Positions 44,599 to 62,680 of a stretch of DNA of 64,000 nucleotides are shown here, piece after piece (position 1 is the first letter of the stretch; every line of letters starts with the position of its first letter). Where the stretch lies: positions 248,001-312,000 of the forward strand of contig JACDTU010000016.1 in NCBI GenBank assembly GCA_022376465.1. Direction: 5' to 3'. The stretch is from Cubamyces lactineus (Eukaryota > Basidiomycota > Agaricomycetes > Polyporales > Polyporaceae). A model generated the notes under the pieces. It did no database searches. It saw only the letters and a list, made by a program, of their open reading frames with translations, and was not told the origin of the DNA. Both the position numbers and the translations under genes were made by a program.

Positions 44599-44801
44599 TC
44601 CTATGTAATCGCGCAGATTGCAGATCGCGTTCCGCGTTTTCAGCCACCGGGCTCTGCGGCTCTCGAAACCTCTGGTATACACTTGACTCTAGTATCCAGT
44701 CCTCTTAAAAACAAGCAGCCAGCTTGACGCTCCTTCTCTAACCTTTGCTTAACAACATCACGACCGCTGCTTTCTTTACGACTGTCACGACATAATCTAT
44801 A

Positions 44802-46575
44802 ATGTCGACAAACCCAGAACTCTTCCCAGCGATCGGCTCGGTCGTTGACCAGACACAGAAACTCCCAGTCGAGGCGCAGACTGTGGAGGTCACTCTTGAC
44901 GAAGAGAGACCTGTGCAGGAGATCGAGTCTTTGTGCATGCGATGCGAGCAGCAGGTATGTCTGCCCGAGATCTCTATTCACAGTACATCTAACGACCTCT
45001 CCGCTATAGGGAGTTACGAGACTGCTCTTGACATCGATTCCTTATTTCCGGGAGATTATCGTCATGTCCTTCCGATGCGAACATTGTGGCTTCTCGAACA
45101 ACGAGGTGCAGTCCGCAGGATCAATACGACGTAAGTGTTCAACGTGAAAGGTACCAACTATTGTCTAGAAACTGATAGTATTAAACGTTCAGCGGAGGGT
45201 GCGGTATACACCGTGCGTGTACTCGCTCGGGAGGACCTTGACCGCCAGATCGTCAAGTCCAACACCTGCACTGTCGAAATTCCCGAGTTCGAGTTGACGA
45301 TCCCGCCAGGGCGCGGTCAGCTCACGACCATCGAGGGTCTCATCCGTGACATCATTATCGACCTAGGCGCCGACCAGCCCCTCCGTCGAATCGAGAGCCC
45401 GGCAGCATACGAGAAGATCGAGAGCATCCTTTCGCGGTGTCGGGACATCGTCGGTGACGACGAAGAGGAGGGTGCGGATGAGAATGCTACCGGCGAGGTG
45501 AAGGCACCCAAGCGTGCGTCGGAGATGGATGCCCCGTTGCAGCCGTTTACGATCCGCCTGGACGACCCGGCTGGAAACTCGTTCGTGGAGTTTGTCGGGA
45601 GCATGGCCGACCCTAAGTGGAACCTCCGGACATACCACCGGACGCGCGAGCAGAACATCGCACTTGGCCTGATTGCTCCCGACGAGCCTGCCCCAGAGGC
45701 ATCCGCGGAGGCGCAGGGTGGGGAGCAGAAGGAGGGCGAAGAACAGCAGGGAGAGCCTTTGCTCAATGAGAACGAGGAGATCTTCACGTTCCCAGGTACT
45801 TGCTCGAGTTGCGGCCACCCGTGCAACACGAACATCAAGAAGGTCAACATCCCGTACTTCAAGGTACGTGCTGCATTGTCTATTCAGGCTGTAATGATGC
45901 TGACTCGGAGTTGTGATAGGATGTTCTGATCATGTCGACCAACTGCGACAAGTGCGGATACCGTGACAACGAGGTCAAGTCTGGTGCGGCCATTTCTCCA
46001 CAAGGCAAGCGTATCACCCTCAAGGTGGAGGACCGCGAGGATCTCAGCCGTGATATCTTGAAGGTACGTTTGGAATCATATTCGGGAGTCGTCGCTTGTC
46101 GAACCAACCATCGTTCCAGAGCGAGTCTTGTGGTATGAGCATACCCGAGATCGAACTCGTCCTCCAGGCTGGTACGCTGGGCGGTCGCTTCACCACCCTC
46201 GAGGGTATCCTCGACCAGATCTACGAGGAGCTGTCAGACAAGGTGTTCGCGTCTGGCGACTCGCGGAGCGACAAGGACAGCTTCGAGCAGTTCCTCAAGA
46301 AGCTCAAGGCGGTCAAGAACGTCGAGCACCCCTTCACCCTCATCCTCGACGACCCGCTCGCGAACTCGTACCTCCAGAACATCTACGCGCCCGACCCTGA
46401 CCCGAACATGACGATTGAGATGTACGACAGGACGTGGGAGCAGAACGAGGAGCTTGGCTTGAACGATATGAAGGTCGAGGGCTATGAGGCGGATGCCCAG
46501 CAGCCTAGTGCGGAGGGTGAGAAGACCGAGTCTGCGAAGACGGACGGCTCGAAGGACGAGGCGAAGTCGTCATAA
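44802..46575 (+). CDS. ZPR1: Zinc-finger protein Zpr1
   Basis: Two ZPR1 modules are in tandem. Module 1 has the zinc finger LCMRCEQQG with [15 protein letters not shown], then [20 protein letters not shown] and [19 protein letters not shown]. Module 2 has [20 protein letters not shown] with [16 protein letters not shown], then [20 protein letters not shown] and [20 protein letters not shown]. Both modules end in the double-beta A/B domain ([19 protein letters not shown] and [20 protein letters not shown]). Zpr1 is a chaperone for eEF1A and also binds receptor kinases in animals. The start is ATG 44802. A long acidic Glu/Gln insert (about 45680-45780) separates the modules. The protein ends in an acidic, lysine-containing tail. 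Confidence 0.96.
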
Positions 46576-46898
46576 CCGTCGTTTGGTGCACGATGTAGTT
46601 AGGGGAAAAGTATTGTACGATAGTGTTAGAAGCTGTAGCAAATAGAGCGGCGCTTTGTACTACGCAGAAGTGATGGAGACCTGCTGCAACTCGAAGGATT
46701 GTTGACGTACTGTAGTCCGGCGCTCAGTGTGTTGTGACTACGATGCATACTCGTTAGGACCGATGACGTCGATTGTATTTGTGCCGCAGTAGGCGACAAC
46801 TACACTTACGCGCGCCACTGATCGACGATCTTGTCTCGTAACAACTTGTCAGAGCAAGCCGAGCACCAAAACAAGCCTGCTATCCTTGAGTTCGAACT
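46576..46898. other. Intergenic region between ZPR1 and the deubiquitinase
   Basis: Co-directional spacer of about 320 bases holding the ZPR1 3' end and the next promoter. Nothing else seen. Confidence 0.5.
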
Positions 46899-48143
46899 AT
46901 GTCCGAGACGAAGACTGGCAGCAGCTCTGTTGGTGGGCGGTGGATCCCGCTTGAAAGTAATCCAGAGGTATGCGATCGACGTCCATAATCATCATACAGA
47001 GAACATACAATGAAACATTGACGATCTAGGTCCTGACCAAGGCAAGTCGTTCTCCAGGGGTAACGCACTTATACGAGTGGTATATGCTGACATCGTCGCA
47101 TGAATGCGATCTTAGTGGGCGGTGAAAGCGGGTCTTGTCGAAAGCCAGGCTCACTTCGAAGACATCTATGGGCTCGACCCGGAGGCAAGCCTTGCGCTTC
47201 GTTGTGGTTTACCTCACAGCACCAAGAATCTCACCTGCTTGTATCTGTGCTGTAGTTGCTTGGGATGGTGACCCAGCCGGTCAAGGCGGTCATCTTGCTC
47301 TTTCCTATCACCGACGCGTACGAGCAGAAGCGGCGGGAAGAGGACGCCCGGATCACTGCGGAGGGACAACCTCCAGTGGATTCGACTCTGTTCTGGATGA
47401 AGCAGACGGTATGGGGTGCATACTATGTGGCGACGGTGCTCGACGTTGACCGTATGATTGATTACGAGTAGATCTCCAATGCGTGCGGCACGATGGCGTT
47501 GCTGCATTCACTCATCAACGTAGGTTTCTCGTCAAGGACACACAACTGATCTCGTTTCTCATACCGCTCATTCGAATGCCTCCAGTCAGACGTCACCTTC
47601 GCTCCCGAGAGCCCAATCGAGAAGTTCATCGATGTAGCTAAAGGTCGGTTACAAAACCAATCCCTGTCACTGTCCCATCGCCCAGTACCTCCCAGTACTG
47701 ATTTTCGGCCACAAATCATAGACAAGACTCCAGAAGAGCGTGCCAAAATTCTGGAGACGACGCCTCTGTTCGCAGATATTCACGCTGACGCCGCGTCGGG
47801 AGGTCAGACCGCTGTACCCGCCGACCTCGATACCGACCTGCACTTCACGTGCTTCGTCCAAGCACCCGCTCCTCCTGCGAGGGACAACGGCACGCCTGTT
47901 ACTCAGGAGGGCATGCGGTTGATCGAGTTGGATGGTCGCCGGGTGGGCCCTATTGACAGGGGACAGTGCAACGACTTCCTGCAGGTATGATATTCGTGAA
48001 CACCTCTGTGGATGTGCGTATGTTGACACATGGCGGTGATGCGATAGGATGTAGCGAAGTTCGTTCGGAACACGTACGTCGCTCATACTGCGAGCGTGCA
48101 CTTCAGCATGATCGCTTTGTGCGGAGGCCCAAGCCCTGAGTAG
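46899..48143 (+). CDS. UCHL3: Ubiquitin carboxyl-terminal hydrolase, UCH-L3/Yuh1 type (peptidase C12)
   Basis: Exon 1 is 46899-46967 (MSETKTGSSSVGGRWIPLES-NPE). Later exons give FEDIYGLDPE, TQPVKAVILLFPITDAYEQK and WMKQT (oxyanion Gln), then ISNACGTMALLHSLIN with the catalytic Cys. SDVTFAPESPIEKFIDVAK and KTPEERAKILETTPLFADIH (the crossover loop) follow. TDLHFTCFVQA carries the catalytic His and RLIELDGRRVGPIDRG the Asp. The C terminus is ASVHFSMIALCGGPSPE. All four catalytic residues are present. The enzyme removes small adducts and Nedd8/Rub1 from C-terminal glycine. Short exons of about 50 nt were joined by frame and homology. No extension suggests Uch37-like proteasome binding. Confidence 0.92.
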
Positions 48144-48959
48144 GTTGAAGTTCGTGGGAGGAAGTCTTGAGAAGCGTGGTGGAAATTTGTCTCTCGTCTT
48201 CTCGCACTTGCCATATAGCTTTGGTCCGAGCGACGTCCCACTGGAAATGTGGATAGGAAAGCGATGTAAGAGTAACGAAGTTGATCCATGATGCTCACCA
48301 GTGACAGGTGTGAGTGAATGGCACAACGTGGATCATACGGCACGTCTGCGCATAGTACGAATGCTAACGTTGCATATCGATCTACCGATCTACCTTCAGC
48401 TTCCCACCAAAGTCTCGCAAGTCTCAGGTCGCGTAAGAGCTGCTGCTTAGTATATACATATGTCCGAGTGAGAGCCTATACGACTTTGCGAGGGGATGCT
48501 TTGATCCGTGTCGACGAGGCCTGATGGCAACGGCGGAGCCAAGGTGGGTGGGAGATTGACCCCGTCGTCCTTGTCCTTGGCTAGACTACGGTTAGTCATT
48601 GGCGTAGTAGGATTTGTCAACTGCTCGCAGCCGTATGCACAAGTTGCAAGAATTGCATCCGGAGAGCTCGAGTGAAGTCAAGAGGCAAGAGCTACTAGCT
48701 AGTAGCCGATGATTGTCACGTCGGTGAAGCCCACAAGCATATGGACCTGGTGATGTATTGTCTGGGCGGGTAAGTAGCGATCGACATGAACCTGACACCG
48801 ACGGGTAGGCATGATAGATGTGCGTACATGCAGTGCCCTTTCTTGTGCTATTTCCGTACGGCCGTGTTACGCGGTCAAAAGTACACGGCCAATGTGAGGT
48901 TTCGTTAAGTCTGGAGGAAATTGGCCTCGGGAGATTTTGTACCGTTTATCTTAGAACTA

Positions 48960-49027
48960 CCTTGAGGTAGTGATGACAATCCTTGAGGTGTGGTGACACC
49001 AAGGTTAGATCTGCATCAACCTCAAGG
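48960..49027. repeat. CCTTGAGG octamer cluster with stem-loop
   Basis: CCTTGAGG at 48960 and 48981 and its complement CCTCAAGG at 49020. The first lies inside CTACCTTGAGGTAG, a near-palindrome. The second begins CCTTGAGGTGTGGTGACACC-AAGG, which can fold with GGTGT pairing ACACC. Further copies are at 50374 and, inverted, at 50474. Confidence 0.6.
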
Positions 49028-50370
49028 TGACGCGTCGATGGTTCAGGCTAAGATGGGGTGGAACGAGGTAAAGCAAGGTCGGGCTCACAGCACGTGCACG
49101 ATTGTGAGGGAAAGCGCAGCAGATGGCCATCTCCGGCGCTAATAACGTAAACTTCGCGATTAGAGGACTCAGCAGCTCTTGTTGCTCGGGCCCGCTTCGT
49201 GCCTTCAATGAACGAACTCCAGAGGCTCAAATCCTCGCGCCGTTCACGCCAGTACATTTCTGTAAAGTACATAAAGATTACTTTGCTTTACATGGCCGCG
49301 GGCACGACGCTGGTACCCAACTCGAAATTCGGCCGACTTGGCACATCGTCGGAGTCACTGACCGAAGACTGGTGACACCTGTGACCAGTGTGACATAACA
49401 CGCCCGGCCAGCGGTTGTGCACTCCGTCAACTTGAACTTGGACCTCAACGTCAACGTTTCAACGTTCAACGTTCTCTGTGCACATCTTGGCTCGCTTTCC
49501 TGGGGCTCGACCTACATGCCATATCCTATCGTGTTAAAAGTACATGGTCCGATGGACGGTGAAGTTACTACTGCAGCGCCAACATACGTACACTCCACGC
49601 TGTCGGACGGACGTACGTGTTGGTGTTAGCATCACTTTCCCGCATATCCTCTCGCCTTCTCTCTCACCTTCTCCCTCACCTCCTGCTTCTCCATTTCACC
49701 CTTGCACAACGGCAGTGTCCGTCTCAACTGAGGCTTTCGAGGCGCCTGGCTCTGACACATCCCATTCTGCCACGTCATCACTACACCGCCTGGTCCCAGT
49801 ACCTTGTCTAGCGCCCCGTCCCATGCAGCATCCGGTAATGTAAACGTTTCTCTGCCTCCTCTCTCGTCTTTCACCTTCCCGCCAGCCTTGTCATCATCCC
49901 ATCCCATCCTTGGCCGATATAGCCGCTGGATGGACGTTGCGACCTACTCCGACGAATCCATCTTCCGGCGGCTATAACACCGAGGACACTTACGTTGCCG
50001 GTGGCTATTCAGGCTGGAGCCACGACTAGGACCTGCGTTGTGGTCGTTTGTTACGCTCCTCAGGTGGGTGTTCAGTTGTTACGACATCCGGCGGTGTACT
50101 AATACATCTTCAGCTCGCAAGTGTCTTTACAAATGATACGTTATCTTGGTCTCTGAATGCAGTTGGTAGGGTCTAGGACCACCCGCTATACTAGTTTCCA
50201 TGTCGTAGTTTTCTTTTAATACATCACTATGTCGTTTTTTACCAAAACGGGGCGTCCTGAACAGTACTATATGCGGCAACCTGATTGGTCCCGGGAGGTT
50301 GATATGGTGCCCAAGCGCTCTCACGCAAAACTGAAGCGTCTTGAGGCTACCCTGGGGCGCTACCTCACGA

Positions 50371-50481
50371 CTACCTTGAGGACCGGCCACCTTCGCATTC
50401 CTTAGGGCTCCCCAACCTCGACTTCCTTCGGGACACCTCCGAGGATCCACATAGGTCAGATTCCTCGCGTCCACCTCAAGG
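50371..50481. repeat. Second CCTTGAGG octamer cluster
   Basis: ACTACCTTGAGG at 50370-50381 repeats the twelve bases found at 48956-48967. CCTCAAGG lies inverted at 50474-50481. An imperfect copy, TCTTGAGG, is near 50339. Confidence 0.55.
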
Positions 50482-50723
50482 ACCCATCTAGTCCGTGTAG
50501 AAGATATTGCAGTGTTTGATGTGGATGGGATAGTCCGAGAAAACCGGAGAAAGTGCTACAGGCGACGCGGGCCGGACATGACGTTTAGTCACCCAGCGGC
50601 CGGCAGAGAGAGGCGGCATCGCGAAAGGGAGAAGAAACGCTCGAGGAAGGAGTACAACATACGCCATCGTCGACGCCCTCTGCGTGCTCGCTGTCGCCAT
50701 CTCCTCCCACCCAACAACGCCCA

Positions 50724-57071
<6,348 letters not shown>

Positions 57072-57975
57072 GAGCGCGGGCCACTGCAAGTTGGGTCAAT
57101 GCAACAAGAACGGTTTCTTGGGTTGAACGTGGATAGAGGGAGTAGTAGTACGCTACGTAGAGAGATTGGCGTTGAGTAATGTTGTAGAATGGGGAATGGA
57201 AAAGAGACGGGCGCTGGAGAAGGCGATTACCCGAGTGGAGTAAGCATATCGAGGGCGGACAGCGCAGCGAGAGCGTGGCAGCGGAGGAAGCGGGCAGCGG
57301 ACTGCCTGAATCGGGCGGGATGACATCACCCCTTAAGCGAGCGGTCGATTTGGATCGCCGGTCTATGCAGGCGCAAGCGGTTTGGGCAGACCGCCCGTCG
57401 CCCGTTTGTGCTTTCAGACCGGTTTGATCATCAGTTCTCTGCGCGGCTGAGTTGGCGGGAACATTGGGGAGAGATGCGGGTGCACTGCCTGCGTGGATTC
57501 ATGGAGACAAGAGCGACAGCTCGCAGGTCGTGCACGGTGAAGAGAGTCGAGATGAGTTTTGCACCCCAGCGCCACAACTGCGCGGCAGAAGGATACGTGC
57601 CGAGTGCGAGGAACGAGGGTCCTCTCTGCGTCGTCTCTCTGGTTTCTGAGGCGCGTGCGCTGAAAGCACAGGGAAGAGAGCCGGAGATGATTCAGACACA
57701 AAAACACAGCGGGAGGTCGAGGCTAGAGGAGGGTGGTAAGCGAGACGGGCATCCGGTCAATATTCGACAAACTTCTCGCCCTCACTTGGCGATCGCTCCA
57801 GCATCTCTCCCGTCGCCTGCCTGCCACGCTCTTCAGCCACCTCTCTCTGCCTTTTCCTCCTCCTTCTCCCCTTCTCCTCCTCCTTCTTGCTTTCCTCTCC
57901 CGCAGCCACGCCCACCTCCACGCCCCATACACCCACACTCGTTAGGCCCCGAGTTCGCTCCCACCCGCTAATGCC
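57072..57975. other. Intergenic region with CT-rich promoter tract
   Basis: About 900 bases. The right half includes a strongly pyrimidine-rich tract at 57841-57900 (CTCTCTC, then repeated CCTCCTT), just ahead of the channel gene, as in many fungal core promoters. A GC-rich stretch lies near 57360-57410. No gene seen. Confidence 0.5.
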
Positions 57976-60666
57976 ATGCCCACCTCTCGCCAACCGGAAG
58001 AAGACATCGACCTCACCATCATTGACCAGAAGCAGGACCCCCGCCCGTTCCACGAGCGTGTAGTCCCAGACATCGTGCACCCGCCCACAGAGCACGTCGA
58101 CCGCGACCAGCTCCTCAAGCAGGACAACGACGACGACCACTCGGACTCGTCCGCCTCCACCGCGACTGAGTCCGAGGACGAATTCGACTGGGAGGCCGAG
58201 GACGACGCAAAGTCACAGCACATCGCCGCCTCCATCAAGGCCCGCCGTGGGCACGCCCTCTACCGCGCCTTCCTCAAGCTTCCCAAGCTCTTCCGCGTCC
58301 TCCTCGTCGGCGTCATCGGCGCGGGCATCCTCATCACCCCGCTCCTCGTCGTGAACCTCCGCTTCAATACGAGCATCGTCAAGGCCCAGGTCCACGTCTG
58401 GTCCCTGTGGCTCGCTATCTCGTGGGCGGCCGGCGTCGCGACGTACATCGTCGTCGATGCTATCCCACATTTGGTGTTGGTGCTGCTTCGGATTACGAGC
58501 TATAAGGTCGAGCGCGCGAGGGTGTCTATCGAGGTAAGCAGGCGGTACACTTGTGATGAGCGTACGCGCGCACCTGTCTGACACTGTGCATAGCTCATCG
58601 CCGCCGTGCGCGGCTGGCTCAAACTCGCGCTCGACATTGCGTGGATGTGGATAGCGCTTTCCGTGATCCGCTCGACCTACCATCCGCCCGGCTCATACTG
58701 GACGATCATCAACCGCGTCATGGAGGTACGTCTCATCTCGGTCGCGTGCCACTGCGAATCGTGCGGCTCACTCGGCCCAAGGCCTTGTTCTCTGGCGGTT
58801 TGTTGCTACTTGCAGAAAAAGCGTTCCTCCGCTACGTCGCGATCAACTTCCACCGGAAGGCCCTCGCGGATCGTATTGCGGAGAACCAGCTCGGTCTACG
58901 CGCGCTCGACCGGCTCTCCAACGCCCAGCCTGCGCCCAAGCGGTTCTCGTACAAGTCTGGGCAGAAGGGACATCGCTCGCGCGGGTCGAGCCTGGACATC
59001 CTGGGTATGAACGGCCGTCGGAGCCGTCCCGGGAGCCGCGCCAATTCCCCGGAGAAGATGCACAGCCGTGGGGGCACGAGCAGCAACGGGTCGGGGTCGT
59101 CGTCGCCCGCGCCGCTCAAGGAGAAGAAAGAGGTGAAGCGGAACAACAAGCGGCAAAGGCGGAACGTCGTCGCGGCCGTTATCGTGGACCAGCTCGGGGG
59201 CGCGCTCGAGCAGGTCACGCAGAGCCAGTTTGGGAGCTTGGAGAGCGCGGGCAAATTGGCGCGGAAGCTGTTCAGCGCGCTGAGCGACGTGCATCCGCCG
59301 CGGCAGCACCTGATTGTCGAAGGTGAGTCGTTGTCGTCGCTTGTCGTGGTATGTTTGGGGGCGTGGATCCGGGACGCATGCTGAGAGCGCGCGCGCATGG
59401 CGGTTGTAGACTTTTACCCGTACTTCCCGACGGTCGCGGATGCGGTATGTTTATTGCGCTTTTTATGTCATGGAGATCAAAGGCGCTGACATCTAGATAG
59501 CACGCAGCGTTTGCTCTCTTTGATAAAGATGGAAATGGCGACATATCGAAACGCGAGATGCGCGAGGCCGTCCGCCGTATCTACCGCGAGCGGAAGGCCC
59601 TCACGGCGAGCTTGAAGGTGCGTTTAATGGGGTTCTTCATAGCCGTTCGGCGCAGCTGACAGGAACTATCTGGCCCGTAGGACGTCGGTTCCGCCGTCGC
59701 GAAGCTGGACGCGGTCATGCTTTCCGTCGTGCTTATGATCTTCATCTTCATCTGCTTGCTCATCTTCAACCGCAATAACACCATCGCGTCGCTTGTTCCG
59801 CTCGCGACGATCATCGTCGGCTTTTCGTTCATTTTCGGGCACTCGGCGCAGACGCTCTTCGAGTCGGTACGTAATTTATGCTATGCGACTTCCGAGATTA
59901 GTGGTCTAACGTGATGCTTGTTTGTAGCTTATCTTCATCTTTTCGACTCATGTTTACGATGTCGGTGACTTGGTTATGATTGACGATCAGGTATAGTGCC
60001 ATGAATTCTGCACACTAACGAGTATGACTGACTAGACATCTACAGCCATTATTTGTGCGCGAATTCGGCTTGTTCTCAACGACGTTCCGTCGTGTGGACG
60101 GTATGGAAATTATCGCACCGAACTCGCTACTAGCGAGTGCCAAGCTCGTGCACAACCTGCGCCGGAGCAGCTCGATGTGGGAGTCGACGACGCTCATGGT
60201 CGCGTACGACACGCCGCTGGAACTGATCGAGCAGCTGCGGATCCGGCTGCAGGCGTACGTGAGCGCGAACAACCGCGAGTGGTCGAACGTGTCGGTGAAC
60301 ATCGACAAGATGGAGTACCAGAACGCGATCCACCTCATCATCGCGATGGAGCACCGGCCGAACTGGCAGGACTGGGGCGGGCGCTGGGTGCGCCGGACGG
60401 CGTTCATGCGCAACCTGAAGCAGGTGCTCGAGGACCTCGACCTGCGCTATACGGAGCCGATCCAGCCGATCATCCTCCCCCGGGGCGTCGCCCCGTTCTC
60501 GTCGTCGTCGTACCTCGACGCGCCGCCGTCGCCGCGCTCGCCCGGGTCGCCCGGGCGCAGCAGGAAGGGCACGCGAGACACGCTGGGGAACGCGGGGTAC
60601 CTCGAGGTGGACGCGCTTGCGCGCTCGCCGTCGCGCAGCATCCGTCCTGGTGGGGACAAGTTCTGA
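57976..60666 (+). CDS. EF-hand mechanosensitive ion channel, MscS family (Msy1/Msy2-like)
   Basis: The N terminus is acidic and cytosolic ([20 protein letters not shown]). Membrane spans follow: [62 protein letters not shown] and a segment before [21 protein letters not shown] basic Ser/Gly/Arg-rich insert of about 100 residues and the helix [17 protein letters not shown] lead to one EF hand, [14 protein letters not shown]. The pore and beta domain has [39 protein letters not shown] and [20 protein letters not shown], then [20 protein letters not shown]. Fission yeast Msy1 and Msy2 sit in the ER and regulate Ca2+ on hypo-osmotic shock. The start is ATG 57976; an out-of-frame ATG lies 5 bases upstream. 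The tail is Ser/Pro/Arg-rich. Confidence 0.92.
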
Positions 60667-60835
60667 TCGCGAGCGTTGACTGCCGCTGCTGCAGATGCTG
60701 GAAGAAGGCTCTCCGGTGGCTGCGCTGCGCGCGCCTGCCTGGCGACGGGGAATGCTCATACGGACGTACGATCGGATGGAGGGAGGGATGGGTATAATGC
60801 TTGAGGGTGATATAGAGATTTCGGCATGGTGCTTT

Positions 60836-60853
60836 CTGCTGCTGCTGCTGCTG
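60836..60853. repeat. (CTG)6 trinucleotide repeat
   Basis: Six perfect CTG units, 170 bases downstream of the channel stop codon, probably in its 3' untranslated region. Confidence 0.9.
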
Positions 60854-61299
60854 CTTCGTACATTTGTTCATGCTACCCTGCAATCACTTTCTGATGCCAT
60901 ACCACGCCTTCATCTCCGTTTGCTGCTTCTGCGGCCAAAGCCCCCTTCCTCCTCCTCGACCCTCCAAGCTAATTGTAGCCTATGGTCAAGGCGGATCCTC
61001 CGCCGAAGCACTCCTCAGAATTCAGCTGTGGTAACGTATGTACTAAGGAACGACGAATTCTGGTCTGGTGTGATGGATGTGCACGGCAGCCGCTTATCCT
61101 ACGGACGGATTCGGGAACAAGCTTGCAAAGGACAGCGTCCGTCGAACGCGTGAAGTAACGAAGACGGTATTGCAAGTCGGACGATCTGCCAGACCAGCTA
61201 GACAAGCACTGGCACGCGTCGACCGCACTTTGTTGGAATCTCGCAGCCAGCGCCACCCATGCGGTGCTATATGCCAAAGGGCGAATTAACCCCTCCTAT

Positions 61300-61314
61300 A
61301 GTAGGACTCCTACT
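61300..61314. repeat. Perfect 15-base palindrome
   Basis: AGTAGGA-C-TCCTACT, two seven-base arms with one central base, in the gene-free stretch. It could be a hairpin or a protein-binding dyad. Confidence 0.6.
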
Positions 61315-62680
61315 CAAGCTAGGTATCTACTGGTCGGCACCGGCGCCAGATCTAGAGTCTCTGAAGCTTTCTTCCCCCATCATCCTTCCCACCCATCGTA
61401 CTCGCCCCTCGACGGAACGGCAATCGAGCAGAACAACGAAATTGCGACCCACCCTCCTCTGTGTTATCGCTTGCTAGTGAATTGTAACTGTAGCTACGAC
61501 AATGAAAGACTCACTCTGCTCACTCTGCTCTAGAGAAGGAAACCGCGACGCAAGCTCGAACCGCCCGCCCAGCGGCTCGACCTCATCGCAACGCGCGCCC
61601 GAACCCGCCTTAACCCAACCCACCCTTTCGTGAGAGCACCTCGCGCACTCCCACACTCAGCTGATCCCGAAGACGAAGCTGGACAGTCAAAGGCAGGCAG
61701 ACAAGAGTTCGCCGATACTATAGCGCGCCCCGCGCTTGCTTCTTGGAAAGTTGTACCAGGTATGCCGACCCGTACCGGTACTAGCCCAAGTCCAGATATC
61801 GCCACGGCTGACGACGACTTACTTTGCAAAAGCTTCTCATGGCAGACTCGGAGCCCTATGTTTATCCACGTATCTTGCTAGACGATTCGGGGGACGAACA
61901 AGTTGCCTGTCACTCTAGCAGGATAAGTGACGGGCTACTAGTTAGATATAACAATAGAGATCGTCCGAGTCGGTATGCTCCTTGAGACGATGAAGGTTCT
62001 CTTCAGTGATGCGAGGTGGAAGCGCCGCGGTCATCATAGTGGAGGAGCGCTGGCCTATTCTTTCCTGCACAAGTAGAACGTCGCCGGCTAAACCTCCTCC
62101 GACTTTTAAGGCATCGGGAATTGACAAGCTGTCAAACAGATCGCAGCAGGCTAGCAAGACGCACATATCCCGGAGGTACTATAGCATCTGTTGCTTGTCT
62201 CGCACGAGTCCTGCTGATGAAAATCCTCAGTATATCCCCCTCCCGCCTCGATGTGGTCTTGCTCTCGGGGCCGCGAGACACGCCTTCTTCTGCGTTGTAC
62301 CTCCACGGTTACTAGAGGCTGTGGGATATACCGATATCCTCGTCTTCTCTTCGTCCATCCACCGGATCGGTACACTGCTGCCGAACGCATACCACTGCGC
62401 CCTTTCTATCCTATGGCTGACACGTCTCATGTTTTGAGAAGACTACGAGGCGGAGCGCCACCAAGGACGCATCCGATATCAAGATATACAAGCCCTTTGC
62501 CATTTTATACCAATTTAGCGTTCCCTCTGGGCCCTCTTCCTCCATGCCATACTAATCCTGATATCCAAACAACACCCAGGATGCGCGGCGTATACCCATC
62601 GCTTTGCGGGGTTTTATAGGGGCCTCTGATCTTTTAATGAGTCGAGGACGAACTCAGATCTCAATTTTTGCCGTTCCCTG

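Larger units (their letters stand above)
48144..50723. other. Long gene-free stretch upstream of the ABC transporter
   Basis: About 2.6 kb with no protein I recognise on either strand. It contains several CCTTGAGG octamers at both ends of a 1.5 kb block, a run of CAACGTT-like units near 49435-49480, and a pyrimidine-rich tract at 49640-49700. The right end is the ABC transporter promoter. Confidence 0.45.
60667..62680. other. Gene-free stretch, relatively AT-rich
   Basis: About 2 kb. No open frame resembles a known protein. Base composition is lower in GC than the flanking genes, with many TA-rich words (TAGTTAGATATAAC near 61940). A 15-base palindrome AGTAGGACTCCTACT is at 61300-61314. It could be old mobile-element debris, but no reverse transcriptase, transposase or terminal repeat was recognised. 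Confidence 0.45.

Noticed and set aside
44550..44600. tRNA-like B-box GGGTTCGAACTC
   Set aside because: The sequence does not form a T-stem on either strand and there is no A-box, anticodon arm or acceptor stem around it.
57971..57975. ATG at 57971 as channel start
   Set aside because: It is in another frame and is followed by a short reading that does not encode the channel.
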